Source of the DNA: Cristatella mucedo
Taxonomy: Eukaryota > Bryozoa > Phylactolaemata > Cristatellidae
Reading direction: 5' to 3'
Assembly (NCBI GenBank): GCA_009760855.2
Contig: WPIO01000034.1
Location: 1,441,001 to 1,505,000 of the forward strand
Length of the DNA stretch: 64,000 nucleotides
Each line of letters opens with the position of its first letter. The stretch's first letter is position 1. Made by a program: the position numbers and the translations under genes. The notes beneath the pieces are model-generated. The model was not told the origin of the DNA and ran no database searches. It saw nothing but the letters and a program-made list of their open reading frames with translations. Shown here in pieces: positions 1-12,150 of the stretch.

Positions 1-525
1 CGGTGCTTATCGTTCGACTTGGCGATGTCAAACGGCACTCCGGAGTTCGTCGGATCTGCGGTGGCAAAAAGAGGAGGAGATGTGAACACGTAGTCCGAGT
101 CGTTGCCACGGCTGCAGCCCTGCAGAGCATGCTACAGATCTCGAGGGATCTCCCGGGCAAGCTCTCATGACGGCTTCATTCGCCTGCCTCAAGCAAGTAA
201 GCACAGGAGCGCTGCTGCTGCTCGCCAGTTCTGCTCGCGCCATGTCCCACACTCGCGATTCACGATGGACTAGATCGGACCGATCAGAAGAGCGTGCGAC
301 CGAGCAACAAGGCAGCTTCGGGGGGGCGGCGGCGACTGCTGGTTTGAGCAAACGACCTCGAAGAACAGACGGCCGGTGTGCAGAGCAGCAGCAGTCGCCG
401 TGGCAGTGGCTGCTGCTGCTGCTGAGGTTGCCCAGGCGAAGGAGCTCTCTCGGACAACAAACAGGCTGCAGCTACGCGACAAAGAGCGCGACGCCAGCAC
501 TTCGGCCGCCGTCGCCGTCGCGGGC
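1..525 (-). other. Presumed 3' untranslated region of the filamin-like gene
   Basis: This GC-rich DNA lies downstream of the TGA at 526-528. No AATAAA or ATTAAA was seen on the minus strand, so the polyadenylation site is probably beyond the left edge of the window. Several frames stay open because of the base composition. None shows a recognisable domain. Confidence 0.45.
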
Positions 526-1322
526 TCACGGAGTCGCACCCGTGATTTTGACGTCGAGGTTGATAATGGGCAGCCCATTGGAGTTGAGCTCAAAATAGTA
601 CGGCTCGTTTGTCACCACGGCGCGAGGCTGCGGAGCGTAGGTGATGGTGCGACTCTGCCCGTGTGAGGGGCTCAGCACCGGCTGCTGCTGCTGGTGCCTC
701 GGGTTGGTGCCTCCGATGCCGCCGCCGTTCGGCTGGCCGTGCCAAGCTTCTGAGCGTACCGCAGCGGGGAGGTCTGCACCGCCGTTACCGCTTCTGTCGC
801 TGCCGGTCGACGGCAGCTGCTGGTAACCTACGGCTTCCTTGTACATGGCCCTGGTCCTGGTAGTCGACTGGTGCTCCTCCTCTGCAGTGGCCATCATGGG
901 TGGCGCAGCTGCCGGCGCAGCCGCCGGCAGCTGCCCCGCTTGATACGATGGGGGCAAAGCAGCCGCCGGGTACGGCTGCCACGGTATGCCACTGCCGACG
1001 CCACCAACGCCTCCGCCGACTGGTGGCGCTGCCCTGGCGAGCGCCTGCTGATGCTGCTGCAGCTGCTGGCCCCAAGCGAGAAGATCCGCTGGAGCCATCG
1101 AATCAGGAGGAAGGTGCGCAAGAGCGGCAGCATGAGGGGACGCGTGGGCGATGTTCGGCAGTCGACTGGGCGAGGAATGGTTGTGAAGAAGCCTCTTGCT
1201 CGTGTTCGCTTGAATGATTCCAGAAGTGGGGTCGTAGCCGTCATTCGAAAACATGGCGACCGAACTCTGCTGACCAGCATTACTCTTAGCCCCTGGCTGC
1301 ACCATGACCTTGTACGGAGATT
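526..1322 (-). CDS. Terminal coding exon: end of repeat 4 and low-complexity C-terminal tail
   Basis: After a long T tract ending TTTTTTTTCAG|AA the frame reads S-P-Y-K-V-M-V-Q-P-G, the last strand of repeat 4. About 250 residues of tail follow, ending at TGA (526-528). The tail is rich in Q, P, A, G and S, with a glutamine run near residues 95-105 of the exon, G-G-G-V-G-G-V-G and alanine/proline blocks. A less repetitive end reads Y-Y-F-E-L-N-S-N-G-L-P-I-I-N-L-D-V-K-I. In vertebrate filamins the last Ig repeat mediates dimerisation. Here the repeat array is followed by a disordered-looking tail instead. No internal splice sites were needed to keep it open, but an extra intron cannot be excluded. 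Confidence 0.82.
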
Positions 1323-1992
1323 CTGAAAAAAAAGAGCTGCGAGGCACGCTGGGCAGCCGCGTGACGCTGAGCGACACGACCGGCGGCCAGCAGTAGTCAG
1401 CGAGTAAGCAGATAGAACGAAGGCGCTCAGCCAGCGATGGGCATACAAGCAAAGGTCACGCTCTGTGGCCAATGACGGCAGTGGTTTGTGCTGCACCAGC
1501 GATTACTGGAGGTGACTAGTGCTTACCGGCGTGGTTCATGCACGAGACGCAGCACGGGACAGTGCTTGCAAGTCTTACAGAAGTGTTACTCGAGCCAATA
1601 AAACTGCCGGCTCCACGGTGTCTCACTGCATCAGCAGCAGAAGTGGCTGCTTCTGTGGCAACAGCCATCAGTGTACACTAAGCAGGCTGCTTCCTCTAAC
1701 TGATCTACAGGCGTTATCATGCCTTGCCACAAGAGGCAGGATGTGACGACAGCTTTGTAGCTCGGCCTCTAGTGGCTCGAAGGACGCCCCGACACGTAGC
1801 AGAGTGCTCACAGCAGGGGCTCGATGCAGCAGGCAGTAGCTGCGCGAATCGTCCAGCACTTGTTAGCAGTGCCGGCACGTGGTGCGCACGGCGACACACG
1901 ACGGGTAGCACTGACTTATACGATTTCAACTGACGACGCTCCTATCGGCTTTTTTCCATTCCCCTCCCCCCTGTGCAACAAACTTGACCTAC
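1323..1992 (-). other. Last intron of the filamin-like gene
   Basis: This 670-bp intron lies between GTAGGT and the T-tract acceptor. I see no gene or repeat in it. Confidence 0.7.
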
Positions 1993-2166
1993 GTGGAACT
2001 TGCTGGTCATTGAAGGACACGGTGACGAAGTGGAGGCCGGCCTCGACCGGAACGAAGGTCAGCTCGTAGGTTTTATTCCCGACGGGTCTTAGCTCGCTCT
2101 CGACGCCGTTGTTATGCGATTGCACCTCGGCAATCAGATGACCTTCTCCGGCTTGCGTTGCTTCGA
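1993..2166 (-). CDS. Exon: filamin repeat 4, main body
   Basis: A 174-nt exon, the same length and phase as the repeat-3 body exon. It reads E-A-T-Q-A-G-E-G-H-L-I-A-E-V, then R-P-V-G-N-K-T-Y-E-L-T-F-V-P-V-E-A-G-L-H-F-V, and ends S-F-N-D-Q-Q-V-P. The acceptor is CGTATTTGCTTAG|TC, just after a short GA microsatellite, and the donor is GTTCCAC|GTAGGT. The next exon continues with S-P-Y, so repeat 4 is complete. Confidence 0.94.
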
Positions 2167-2354
2167 CTAAGCAAATACGAGAGAGAGAGAGAGAGATCGC
2201 TCGCGCTGCATCGAGCTGCTCGCCATCCGAGGCCGGGTACACAACTGGCTCGAGCACAAAAATGCCGGGCGGCAGGGCGGCCTGAAAAAGAGCATAAACT
2301 GAGAGGCGCTGCACGTGAGGGCAGGCGGAAGGAATCCGAGCCGAGTGCTCGCAC

Positions 2355-2453
2355 TCTCTATGGTCACCGGATGCCCAGCTTGATAGAAGTCACCGTGCTC
2401 CATAATGCTGACGAACTGCGCACCACCGGTCACATTTGCCAAGAATGGGCTCC
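2355..2453 (-). CDS. Exon: end of filamin repeat 3 and start of repeat 4
   Basis: After TTTTGTTGCAG|GG the frame reads S-P-F-L-A-N-V-T-G, closing repeat 3. It then reads F-V-S-I-M-E-H-G-D-F-Y-Q-A-G-H-P-V-T-I-E, opening repeat 4. The donor is placed at ATAGAGA|GTGCGA. It is not a strong consensus, but it gives phase 1 and the in-frame join V-T-I-E-I-E-A-T-Q-A-G-E-G with the next exon, as the family requires. Upstream it joins H-V-P-G to S-P-F. Confidence 0.87.
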
Positions 2454-2519
2454 CTGCAACAAAATATGAAGTCGGAGAATGGTGGGAGACGTTAAGGGGA
2501 AGAATCCAAAAGTGGTGGT

Positions 2520-2586
2520 TTGACACGCATGCATGCAAGCACGCATGCATGCACGCATGCATGCACGCGCACGCATGCAAACACAC
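2520..2586. repeat. GCAT-rich tandem repeat in an intron
   Basis: Imperfect alternation of GCATGCAT, GCAAGCAC and GCACGCAT lies about 70 bp upstream of the exon at 2453. The short ORFs rich in H, A and C over it are artefacts. Confidence 0.8.
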
Positions 2587-3124
2587 AAACGGGTATGCCC
2601 GTTTGTCGATTCATCACAGTTTAGAGGTTAACAGCTATGCTGGACGAAATGCTTTGCTACACAGCTAATCAGTCTTCAAGCCTCAGCGCTTACACACTTT
2701 CTCTTATCAGGACTCTACAAGCTAACTGTCCGTTCAATGTGCGGTCGGCCATGCCAGCTGGAAGGATCTGAGGGCGCTGTCTGCGAACTGTCTGTGGACT
2801 CAAGGTGGCCGGCACGAGGTCCCAGTCTAGGTGCCGTGTGCTTGGAGGAAAATTAATGCTTCAATAGGAGGACACTTTCAAAGGTTTTCGTCATTCTAAG
2901 GCCTTCAGATCGGCAGATCTTTTCCAAAAGGTTATTTGAACCAGGCACCGACGGCATGCAGGTGCATGCCACCAGCTGCAGTGCCTAGCAGCCCAGCAGA
3001 GTCAGCAGCTGCGAGATGTTACTAAGGCTAACAAACAGAGTACTGCAGAGGGCACGGCTTCGGAGGGCAGGCTGAGAAGGGTGTGGCTGAGGCGGGGCAG
3101 GGCTGCTGAGGCGGGCATGCACAC

Positions 3125-3298
3125 CTGGCACGTGCTGTCCGTCGAGCTGCACGCTGACTCGATGAGGTCCACTCGAGGTGGGTGTGAACGAAAGCACGTA
3201 CAACCCATGTCCACTCTGACGCACCGAGCTGGCGACGGCGACGCCATTGCCAAGCACCGAGCACTCAAGAGTGCCGGGACCAGCGTCACTGATGTCCA
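3125..3298 (-). CDS. Exon: filamin repeat 3, main body
   Basis: A 174-nt exon encodes V-D-I-S-D-A-G-P-G-T-L-E-C-S-V, then G-H-G-L-Y-V-L-S-F-T-P-T-S-S-G-P-H-R-V-S-V, and ends L-D-G-Q-H-V-P-G. These are the D-A-G-x-G, G-x-Y-x-V-x-F-x-P and G-x-H-V-P-G motifs of filamin repeats in order. The acceptor is TTGCCTTGTCTAG|TG and the donor GTGCCAG|GTGTGC. Phase is 1 at both ends. It is separated from the previous exon by a 10.3-kb intron filled with LINEs, and from the next by about 0.7 kb. Confidence 0.93.
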
Positions 3299-3611
3299 CT
3301 AGACAAGGCAACGTTGAAGAGTGAGAGACAATTGCTGCCTTGGCAAGCAGCAGACAGCCGTGCAACTTCGATACAGCATTCAGGAGACTCACAGCGAATT
3401 AAAGCGAACAGGCAAACAATCTGTGCAGCTTCAGCAGTGCCTTGCATTCGACACCATCAAGGATGGCACACAAGAAAGCTACCAAGCCACGACTGCCGGC
3501 CAGAGATTACATGTCTGCGATTCATGGGACTTACATAACTTTTAAAGGCAGAAGTAGTAAATAGTAAGTACATTCTTGTAGATTAGTCATTGCCGTGAGC
3601 AGAATGCAGCA

Positions 3612-3905
3612 GAATGATAATACAAATAATACATTTGTATAGCACCCTCAGAGAGCTGAATCTCTTTCTAGGCACTGTACAGATGCTAAACAGAAGAGCA
3701 TTAACAAATGATTGGTGGTAACATACTCAAGCAGTAGGCACAGGGTAAGCAGGCATTTGCACGACGAAGGATGAATCACAAAGACCTACTACGTGGTGCA
3801 ATAAACAGGTAAATTCAAGTTTTTTTTAAATCTAGTGATGTCAGGGAACGTTATGGCGAGCGTCGGTAGTGAGTTCCAGGCTTCGGGAGCATATGCATGC
3901 CCGTG
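3612..3905 (-). mobile_element. LINE-A 3' end fragment
   Basis: It begins with the complement of the LINE-A tail (CCTCAGAGAGCTGAATCTC, then TTCTAGGCACTGTA). It runs into the 3' UTR and last codons of LINE-A, equivalent to the GAGTTCCAGGCTTCGGGAGC block also seen at 5520-5540 and 8770. It is 5' truncated. Confidence 0.75.
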
Positions 3906-5299
3906 ACAGACCAAGGCATGAAGAAAGCCACGTAACTGCCAAGCGAGCCCAGAAGATCATGTCAGGCCAGAGGGTGGGTGGATGGGTGGATGGTCCGCGG
4001 CAGGCAGACATCGTCCTGGGCGCTATAAGGAGTGACAGGGATGCAGGCAGGATTTGGTTGATTTGCAGGACAAAGCACGTGATTGCCGACAGCGTTTCAG
4101 CACCTGGAATAGACAACTACCTACATGCTCTGTTTCTGTGTGCTGCTACTATCTAGATACCGGAGCTTAAAATGTAAAGAGCACTATATATATGAAAATG
4201 AAATATAATATGCTATAAAAATGAGGCTGCTAAATCGGATAAGATTTGTTTACTCACTTCCTCGACTGACCTCATGGCTCAGCTTTGTTTCTTGCTTTCT
4301 CCCTACTGCATGTGATGGAGTGATGATGCATGATGATGTGATGGAGCCTATTGGCTACTGCATTCAAGCCACCCAGACTGTGAGTGGGCTAAGGACGTTT
4401 CCAAGTAGGGAAACCGCTTCGGCTTGCTGGCTTTATGAAGTTAACTGATGGAGATACCGATGCACGAACACGTGCACAAATGGGTTAGGGGTATTTGAGA
4501 CCGAGTTGCTTGCACATCTTGAAGTGCGGCCACAGAAACACGGGCAAGCTTAGCCGAATGACTTCATGCTTGGGTCGTGGTCGTGCATCACGTGGTATCG
4601 TGCATTGGGCTTAGTCGATTTCCTCCAAGCATATGCTGGGTTCGTGTGCATAGTCTTTAGTACGCTTTTTTGGACCAAAACTGTGCATGCAATCATTTAC
4701 CAATTGGAGTGCTTCCCTTCCAGCACACGTGCGTAAAGCACCCGGAAAGAGATCTAGCTCTCCCGAGGTGCTATTCAATGTCTTTTTATTATTATTATTA
4801 TCTCGAAGCACGTCGTTTTTAAGTGGGTACTCTTTCTTTTCTGTCTCTGGTAAACTGCCTAGAATGGGATTCAGATCTGCTGGGGTGCAATGATGTGCTT
4901 AATACTACTATTATTATTGTCACTAGGGGCATTTTTTAATGGTTAAATGCTGTGAAGGTGATTTTTATGATATCATGGGTATACGACACTAACTAATCGT
5001 GCGGAGCTGTATTGACTCTAAATAGTCACGTAGAACATTTCTGTCTTTTCAATAGGGTGGGTGCAAGGAAGGTGGACACAAGGTCACTAATTCGGTTATG
5101 GCATTACTTGGACTGCATCTCCTTTAGGACACCAAGAACTGGACACTTCGAGGGTTGAGGACAACCTTCAGGTCCTAATTCTGGCATCTGGAGGTAGCCA
5201 AAACACTGAATCTTATTAAATCGGTAACCCCTTAAGGTTAAATGTCGACTAAAATACTGAGTTTTTTCCAACAATCATTTGATTAGGGTTAGGATTAGT

Positions 5300-7000
5300 A
5301 ATATCATGCTTGATAAACAAACAAAATGAATAACATGGTTAGGGGTGACATGCACAGGGTCAGCATGCAAATGTGGTTAGTGGCAGCATGCACAGTGTCA
5401 GCACGCATAAGCACATCAAGGATGAATCACAGGGACCCACTAAGTGCTGTCCTAAATAGATGTGTTTTTAAGTTCTTTTTAAATGTGGTCAGGTCAGGGG
5501 ATGTTCTGACGCAAGTCTAGAGGGAGTTCCAGGCTTTGGGAGTATACGAACTAAATGCACGGTCTCCAAAGGATTTGAGGTTTGTACGAGGTATTTGTAG
5601 ACTGTTGGATTCCGAAAAGCAGGTGGTACGATGCTTGGCCTGATGGGGGTGCAGTATCTGAGAGATAGGCTGGAGTCAAAGAATGAAGTGACCTAAAAGT
5701 GAGCGACAAAACCTCGAAGTCAATCCGTTGCTTGACTGGTAGCCAGTGCAGGTCGGCGAGAAGTGGAGTAATGTGGCAACTGCGACACTCACGACAGACA
5801 AGCCTAGCTGCAGAGTTTTGCACCAGCTGCCATCGCCTGATCGCACATGCTGGTATGCCAGTAATCAGTGAGTTGCAGAAGTCGAGACGAGATGTCACGA
5901 ATGCATGGATCAACTTAGACGTGGTATCCTTATCTAAACAAGCCCGAATTTTAGCAATGTTATGAAGCTGAAAATATGCAGATTTGACTGTGCAGCTGAT
6001 ATGGTCGTCTAACGAGAGGTCACTTTGGAATATGACAGCTAGATTTCGAGCTGATTCAACTGGAGATATGCTGGCAGAGCCAATTATGAGCATCAGCCTT
6101 TCCAATTTCTGAATCACACTGGGTTTGCCCATAATTAGTAAGTTAGTTTTATCATCGTTTAGTTTTAGAAAATTTGCTTCCATCCATGTGCGGATGTCAT
6201 CAATACATGCAGCAAGTGAGTTGAGAGAATTTGAGGTGCTCGACGGCTGGGAGGGATCAAAGCAAAGGTACAACTGAGTGTCATCCGCATAGAAGTGAAA
6301 GCCTAGATTGTGCTTGGCAATCACATCAGCAAGAGGGAGAGTATAAACCGTGAAAAGAAGCGGACCTAGCATGGAGCCCTGAGGTACCCCAAATTTCAGA
6401 GATACCTCAGATGATCTTTGTCCATTCACGTCAATACTCCGGAGTCTCCCACTGAGATTGGACCTGAACCACTGCAGAGCAGTGCCAGTGATGCCCAGGC
6501 GAGATGAGAGGCGCTCTAGAAGAACTTGGTGATCGATGGTATCAAAAGCTGCCAAAAGATCAGGCAAAACAAGGAGAGACACTCTACCCATGTCTGCTTT
6601 CCTAAGTAGGTCGTTGTATACCCTAAGCAATGCTGACTCTGTTGAATGATTAGCTCTAAAACCAGACTGGAACTTACTAGCAAGGTGTGAGGTTTTGATA
6701 TATGAGTTCAGCTGATCCGCCACGACCCGTTCAAATGTTTTTGATAGGAATGGTAGAAGGGAGACTGGGCGGTAGTTGCTTAAGTTCTCTTGGTCTAGTG
6801 TCGCTTTCTTGAGAAGTGGCCTGAATACAGCTTTTTTGAAAGGTGCTGGGACAAGACCTGAGGCTAATGACATATTAATGATGTTAGTTATGTATGGGTA
6901 CATTTTAAAAGACAAACATGTTAGAAATGGGATCGAAATTGTTGATGGTTTCTACATAAACAGATGAAACATTTAATTGGGCAAACCCGAAAGTAAACCT
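5300..7000 (-). mobile_element. LINE-A copy, CR1/L2-type non-LTR retrotransposon
   Basis: This is the longest LINE-A copy, containing the reverse-transcriptase ORF annotated separately. The 3' UTR is at the low-coordinate end (complement of the CAGCATGC... and GTGACATGCAC motifs). The terminal AAGCGCCTAGAAA tail is missing, so the 3' end is cut. At the 5' side, homology continues past a one-base frameshift near 6905 into the frame that reads N-N-F-D-P-I-S-N, then fades near 7 kb. No endonuclease domain was seen. Confidence 0.85.
5551..6915 (-). pseudogene. Reverse transcriptase ORF of LINE-A
   Basis: A 454-codon open frame covers the palm and thumb of a non-LTR reverse transcriptase. Motifs in order: [12 protein letters not shown] (about residue 48), F-Q-S-G-F-R (about 85), A-A-F-D-T-I-D-H (about 121), [10 protein letters not shown] (about 176), F-Y-A-D-D-T-Q-L-Y (about 205) and, after the RT, N-S-A-A-R-L-V...L-H-W-L-P-V. 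The catalytic aspartates (A-F-D and Y-A-D-D) are present, and the Y-A-D-D with Q-L-Y is typical of the CR1/L2/Jockey group. The start is not a true methionine but the edge of a frameshift; the N-terminal part and endonuclease are absent. It is not a host gene. Confidence 0.88.
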
Positions 7001-8453
7001 AAAACACTCTATATTCAAATAAAAATAGTTTACCGATCTCAGCATTCTATGTGACTTGTGTCCCAACTTATTAAACCTTGATACATCGACGTACATGTTG
7101 CATGCATACTTGATACATCGACGTACATGCAGTTTGCTGAGTTACATGATTGTCACTTTTAAAACACATACATAAATGAAGCTTTGTACCTTGTACAGTC
7201 CATAACTCGGCCAATGCTTTATAGATAAACGTGGAAATTGAAAAGCGAGTTAACCTGTGGTTTTACATTACTGGAGGAGTTAATTTATTATTTGGGTTAA
7301 TTAAGTATCGCTATACGTGTCATCAAACATCCTAGATTTATATTTCCTATGATCACGGGCCCACAAAGTTATGATTCTGATAAAAACACATAATTCCAAC
7401 ACGAAATCATGTGCAGGATACACAATAAGTTTGTGCAATATTTAAGCAGTTTAGTACAAATATATTAAATTTAGTTTTAAAATGAGGTTACACAACTGCG
7501 ATAAGCAAACCCCAACCAAGCCTCTCCAGCATAGAGCTAACTAAGCATAAGCAAACATCCTAATTTTCTCCAAACGTTTAGCTCCATACTTGTGAAAAGC
7601 GTTTATTATATGTATCCATGTCTGTCCCTTCACACAGCCACAAAGACTACGCTGGTGACAAGTCGGAGAGTTTTCTCTAGAGCACTCAAAGCCTAAGCGG
7701 ATTTCGGTATGCATTCGGTTCTTTAGATGTGCTACGACCAATCTGAGCCCTGATGCTTCTATCCACTTCAACCAGGAGACAATCAATGAGATTCGGTTCT
7801 GAAGATTGACTCTGCAACTCCGTTAGCATAATGGCCTAAAACTAAATTTAATGCTTTAAAAATATTGAACACCGTAAGCCGAATTCTTTGACGTATAGCT
7901 GTCTAAAAAAAAAGTTATCTCCACGAAGGCTCATTGCACAAGGTACTGCAACGATTTGGAGTGGTTACAAATAAACTCATACATCATGATGCCAGGTATC
8001 GGCTACAGAAGCCGCCCCAGACCAGGGCCCCTTTACTCCCAATTCCTCCTTCTAATTTCTGTCTACAGAAGACAAGTTATCGTGAAACTTCATTAGAGCA
8101 ACGACTTGGATTTCTGTAACCAAAAATGGTGCATTTACTCTCATCGCCTCATTCGATTTCCCCCAGTCGTCGTGAGCTGCTCTGTCTGCTCTCGCTCCGC
8201 TCAGCCCACTCCTAACGAATAACTTGATGCTTGATGAGCAGAAGTGGCTTCTTTTCTTGCATTTCGAGCGAACATGCGAACCTGTTCGTCTTGTCGACCC
8301 CTAATAGTATCTCTATCCACTAGCTATACACTAGCAGCCTGAACGCTTTGAATGCGAACCTTCACATGGGAAAAAATGATGCCTAAGGATATACTCCTAA
8401 TCAGTCCCTCCTAACCGGTATAGTGGCTCACAGGCGACCGGCTCACTTTGCGT

Positions 8454-8455
<2 letters not shown>
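7000..8455. other. Intronic DNA with nothing recognised
   Basis: AT-rich intron between the exons at 13615 and 3298. I see no exon, RNA gene or clear repeat copy here. Confidence 0.5.
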
Positions 8456-8484
<29 letters not shown>

Positions 8485-8830
8485 TAACAGCAATAATAAT
8501 ACATTTGTTACAGAACCCTCAGATAACCCAATCTCTTTCTAGGCACTTTAAATTGGCTACAAAGGAAGCATGATCGAGTGGTTAGTGGTAGGATGCTGAT
8601 GACAACAAGCATACCATGATTAGAGGTGACATGCACTGGATCGCTCGAATAAGAACACAAAGGACGAGTCACAGGTACCCACTAAATGACGTAATAAATA
8701 GGTGGGTTTTTAGTTTTTTTTTAATGTGGTCAAGTCTGGGGATGTCGTGACGCCAGTCGAAAGCTGGCTTCAGGCTTTGGGAGCATGCAAACTAAAGGCA
8801 CGGTCTCCATAGGATTTGAGGTTCGGATGG
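8456..8830 (-). mobile_element. LINE-A 3' end fragment with (ATA)n
   Basis: It starts with an (ATA)n tract, the complement of the LINE-A (ATT)n end. Then come CCTCAGATAACCCAATCTC and TTCTAGGCACTTTA, then 3' UTR, stopping in the GGTCTCCATAGGATTTGAGG block. It is 5' truncated. Confidence 0.8.
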
Positions 8831-9929
8831 AGTTATCGCAAAAGCATTATCGACGATGCCGGTGGTAGTCATCTTCTCCAGGTTGCACCTTACCGAAGTC
8901 TCTCCAATTCGAATTTGCATAGCAATTTTTTCGTCACTGCTAAGTCCCGTTTGGCATAAGCCGACTTTTGGCCCTTCGCAAAAGCAGCCAACTCGATAGC
9001 CTTAAGCAGACCGGTTGACGATAGCACGGCTAGTAAATTAGCACGGCTGGTGCACTGATGCCTTCGTACTACGGCGAATATGCAAGCGAATCCGAAAATG
9101 GACAAAGCAGTCTTTCTCACGTTGCTTACAATGGGAACAATTTCCATAACAAAACATTCTGAGGGTCCAACACGCTTTGTCTCGACATTATTTTGTTGTA
9201 TCCACTGGTTTATGAAAACGCGTCGCGATAGGTTGATTGTGTCGATTAGGTGCTGATTTGTTCTTGGTGCTTTTGTCTCATGCTTCCCTGATCGAATGCC
9301 TACTATTTCTCACAAACACGGGCCACCGATAATTTTTCGTCCGCGTGTCTACCTGCGTACACGCACTCGTACAGCATATAGTGCTTCTGTAGCTCAAAGG
9401 GCAGATTAACAGGCAGGGAACCCGAAAGACCACGACTGGTGTGTTTTGTTCCATGTTCTTCTGCAGGTGAAGTTTTTCTGCTCTCCGTTCTCTAGACCTT
9501 CGAACTAAGTATTCTCAAATATTAGGCACACCGACGCTTGCACATACTGTATATAAGTGTTTACTTGTGTACAGTGGGGTCCCGGACTGGGTTTGCTGCT
9601 CGAATGCTACGCAAGCCGGGTCGTGATGTCCTATAGGGAATATGAGAACAGTTCTAATTCGTTCCCGAGGCGGTCAAACAAAAGCAACCAGTCAGGCGTA
9701 AGATAACAGGGCAAAAGCTCTAGCATTTTCCCAATTTTCAAACTGCCTAACCTAAATTAAAAGAAGAAACAACAACCGAAGGAACGTTGACATTGTACGA
9801 TAAAACCATAACAGCACGCTGCATATGTAGCATCATAAGGAAACGCAAAAAACAAAAAACGCAAAAACAGAACGAAAAGTAATACAAGAGTACAACCGAC
9901 TTTCTTTTCAAGCATTTAGTGGCTATGTA

Positions 9930-12150
9930 ATGTGATTTAATGGAACTCCGTCTGTAACTCCACAAAGTCATAAAGACTATGTGGGTGTTACGCAGGAGAG
10001 TTTTGTATAGCTCACTCACAGCCTAAGCTGCTTCGGTAGGCATTCGGTAGCCAACAGACTTCGTCTCACCCAATAAAGAGAAAGTGGAAAGCATAGCAGA
10101 GTCAGGAGAGCAGTTATGGTAGTGAGTAGTATGGAAGTAGCAGCCCAAAACCACTGAAAATGAGCAATAGTCGGAAGTAGGAGAGTAGTTGTCATTTCGT
10201 AAGAATTTCAGAAGCGAGTTCCACAGTCTAGGACCTGCACAGCTAAAGCTTCTGTCGCCAACGGTCTTTAAGCAGAGGAATGGAACAGCAAACTTAGCGT
10301 CCGCACAGGACCTGAGGGCGCGAAGAGGCTGAAACTGATGCAGCAGTTCAGCTAGGTACAAAGGAGCCATGCCGTGGCGAGCCTTGTGGGTCAGCATAAG
10401 AACTTTGCTCTGTATCCGTTGCTCAACCGCCATCCATCCTAGCTCTTTTAGCAAAGGAGACACGTGCTCAAGCTTCTGGGACTTGATGACTAGCCTTGCA
10501 GCCATATTCATAGTCAGCTGCAGTGGCCTAGTTGCTTTTTTTGGTAGCCCAGCCAAAAGGGTATTACAATAATTAAGCCGAGACAGAACTAAGGAGCTAG
10601 TTAAACTTATTGCAAGCCACAGTGGAAGACAGCTCCTAATCTTGGATAAGGATCGGACGTGATGGCTAGCTGTAGAAGCAGCCTTCTGAACAAAGCTTTT
10701 AATATTGAGGCAGCTGTCGAAAACGACACCTAAATTTCGTGCACGTGGTGATGGTCGCACAATAGCATCACCTATTAGAAGAGCAAAGCCTTTTAATCCA
10801 GCCACACGCTTAGGGTGTTCTATGGGAAGCCGTTCGGTTTTATCATAATTTATTTCAGGAAGTTTTCCGACATCCAGGATCGAATGTCGGCAAGGCAAGC
10901 ATTCCGTTTTTCAGTTGCTGCAGCTGATTCCGACGGTTTTAATGACAAATACAACTGAGTATCGTCAGCATAAAAGTGATATCCTATTCTATGGGCCTTA
11001 ATAACTTTTTCCAGAGGTTGTGTATAAATGAAGAACAGCAAGGGACCGAGTACAGACCCTAGAAGGACTCCACACGTGACCCGTCACGTGTGTGAGACCT
11101 GACCCCCACACGACACGGATTGAACAGGATCAGTCAAGTACGATTTAAACCATACCAGTGCTTCGTCAGCCAGACCGATCGTTGTTCTCAATCGTTCAAG
11201 TAGAACATCGTGATCAATGGTGTCGAAGGCAGCTGACAGATCTAGCAGAGCTAGGGCAGTGACATTCCCGTCATCTTTGCCAAGTAGAATGTCATTATTA
11301 ACACTGCGGAGAGCAGTTTCAGTGGATTGCTGCCTCTTGAACCCTGACTGAAATGTTTCTGACATTTCATTGCTTTCAATATGTTCTACCAGCTGCTTAG
11401 CAACAATTTTTTTCAAGAATCTTTGACAAGAAAGGAAGAAGGGGAGCTGAGCGATAGTGTGCAAGGACCTCTGTATCTAATCCAGGCATTTAAGTATGGG
11501 TCGAACGATTGCCAATTTGAAGGACTTGGGGACGACCCCTTTTCTCAGAGAAGCATTACAAATCTTGAATATTGTAGGGCTAACTTGGTCTGCTAGTGAG
11601 GACCACAGAGATGAAGGTATGGGGTCTTCAGGAGACGAGGTCCTTTTGATAGACCTTATTAAGGTAGCCACATCGCATGCAGAAATCTCGGAGAACCTTT
11701 TAAGGAAGGTCACAGGTTGTGGAACCACGATTGCTTTAGTCGGAGGGGGCTTAATGGAGGCACGCACGTCCACGATTTTTTCAGTAAAGAAGGCTGAAAA
11801 CTTTTCGGCTGAGCCCTTAATATCTGGGCAGTCAGACCTCACAGCAAATGTGGCCAATCAGCAGTGGCCAATCAGTCGCCAGTAAATAGTTTACTGTCTT
11901 ATAAATCTGTTTGGGTCCGACTGGCAGGAATTGTGCTTTTGGAGGAAAATAGAAGCCCCGGTTTTCTAAGCTTTCGGGTGTAAATTCGAAGGAAGTCTTT
12001 GAAATTGACTAGATCTGCATCAGACACCGATTTCTTGAAACAACATTCAAGCCTGCACTTAACCCGGCGCATCTTTTGGTGTTTTTTTTGTAAATTGAAT
12101 GGAATCTCCACGACTTTGAACATGGCTAGAATGAACGGGAGCATGCTTGT
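9930..12150 (-). mobile_element. LINE-B copy, non-LTR retrotransposon
   Basis: On the minus strand from 12.15 to 9.93 kb it reads an N-terminal linker (K-F-S-A-F-F-T-E-K-I-V near 11.8 kb), then S-S-P-E-D-P-I-P-S-S-L-W-S-S-L. The RT core follows, with [12 protein letters not shown] (about 11.2 kb) and F-Y-A-D-D-T-Q-L-Y (about 10.97 kb). The C-terminal part has N-M-A-A-R-L-V and L-K-E-L-G-W, followed by a 3' UTR. Two or more frameshifts or stops split the ORF, so it is inactive. The 3' end near 9.93 kb corresponds to the TTACA-type ends of other LINE-B copies. The C-terminal segment is almost identical to the copy at 19.55 kb. Confidence 0.85.

Noticed and set aside
3841-4156. Overlapping ORFs on both strands near 3.9-4.1 kb
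   Set aside because: Partly LINE-A 3' end; no coding signature beyond the repeat.
5284-5300. Telomere-like TTAGGGTTAGGATTAG
   Set aside because: Less than three units, at the end of a LINE copy. No telomeric array.
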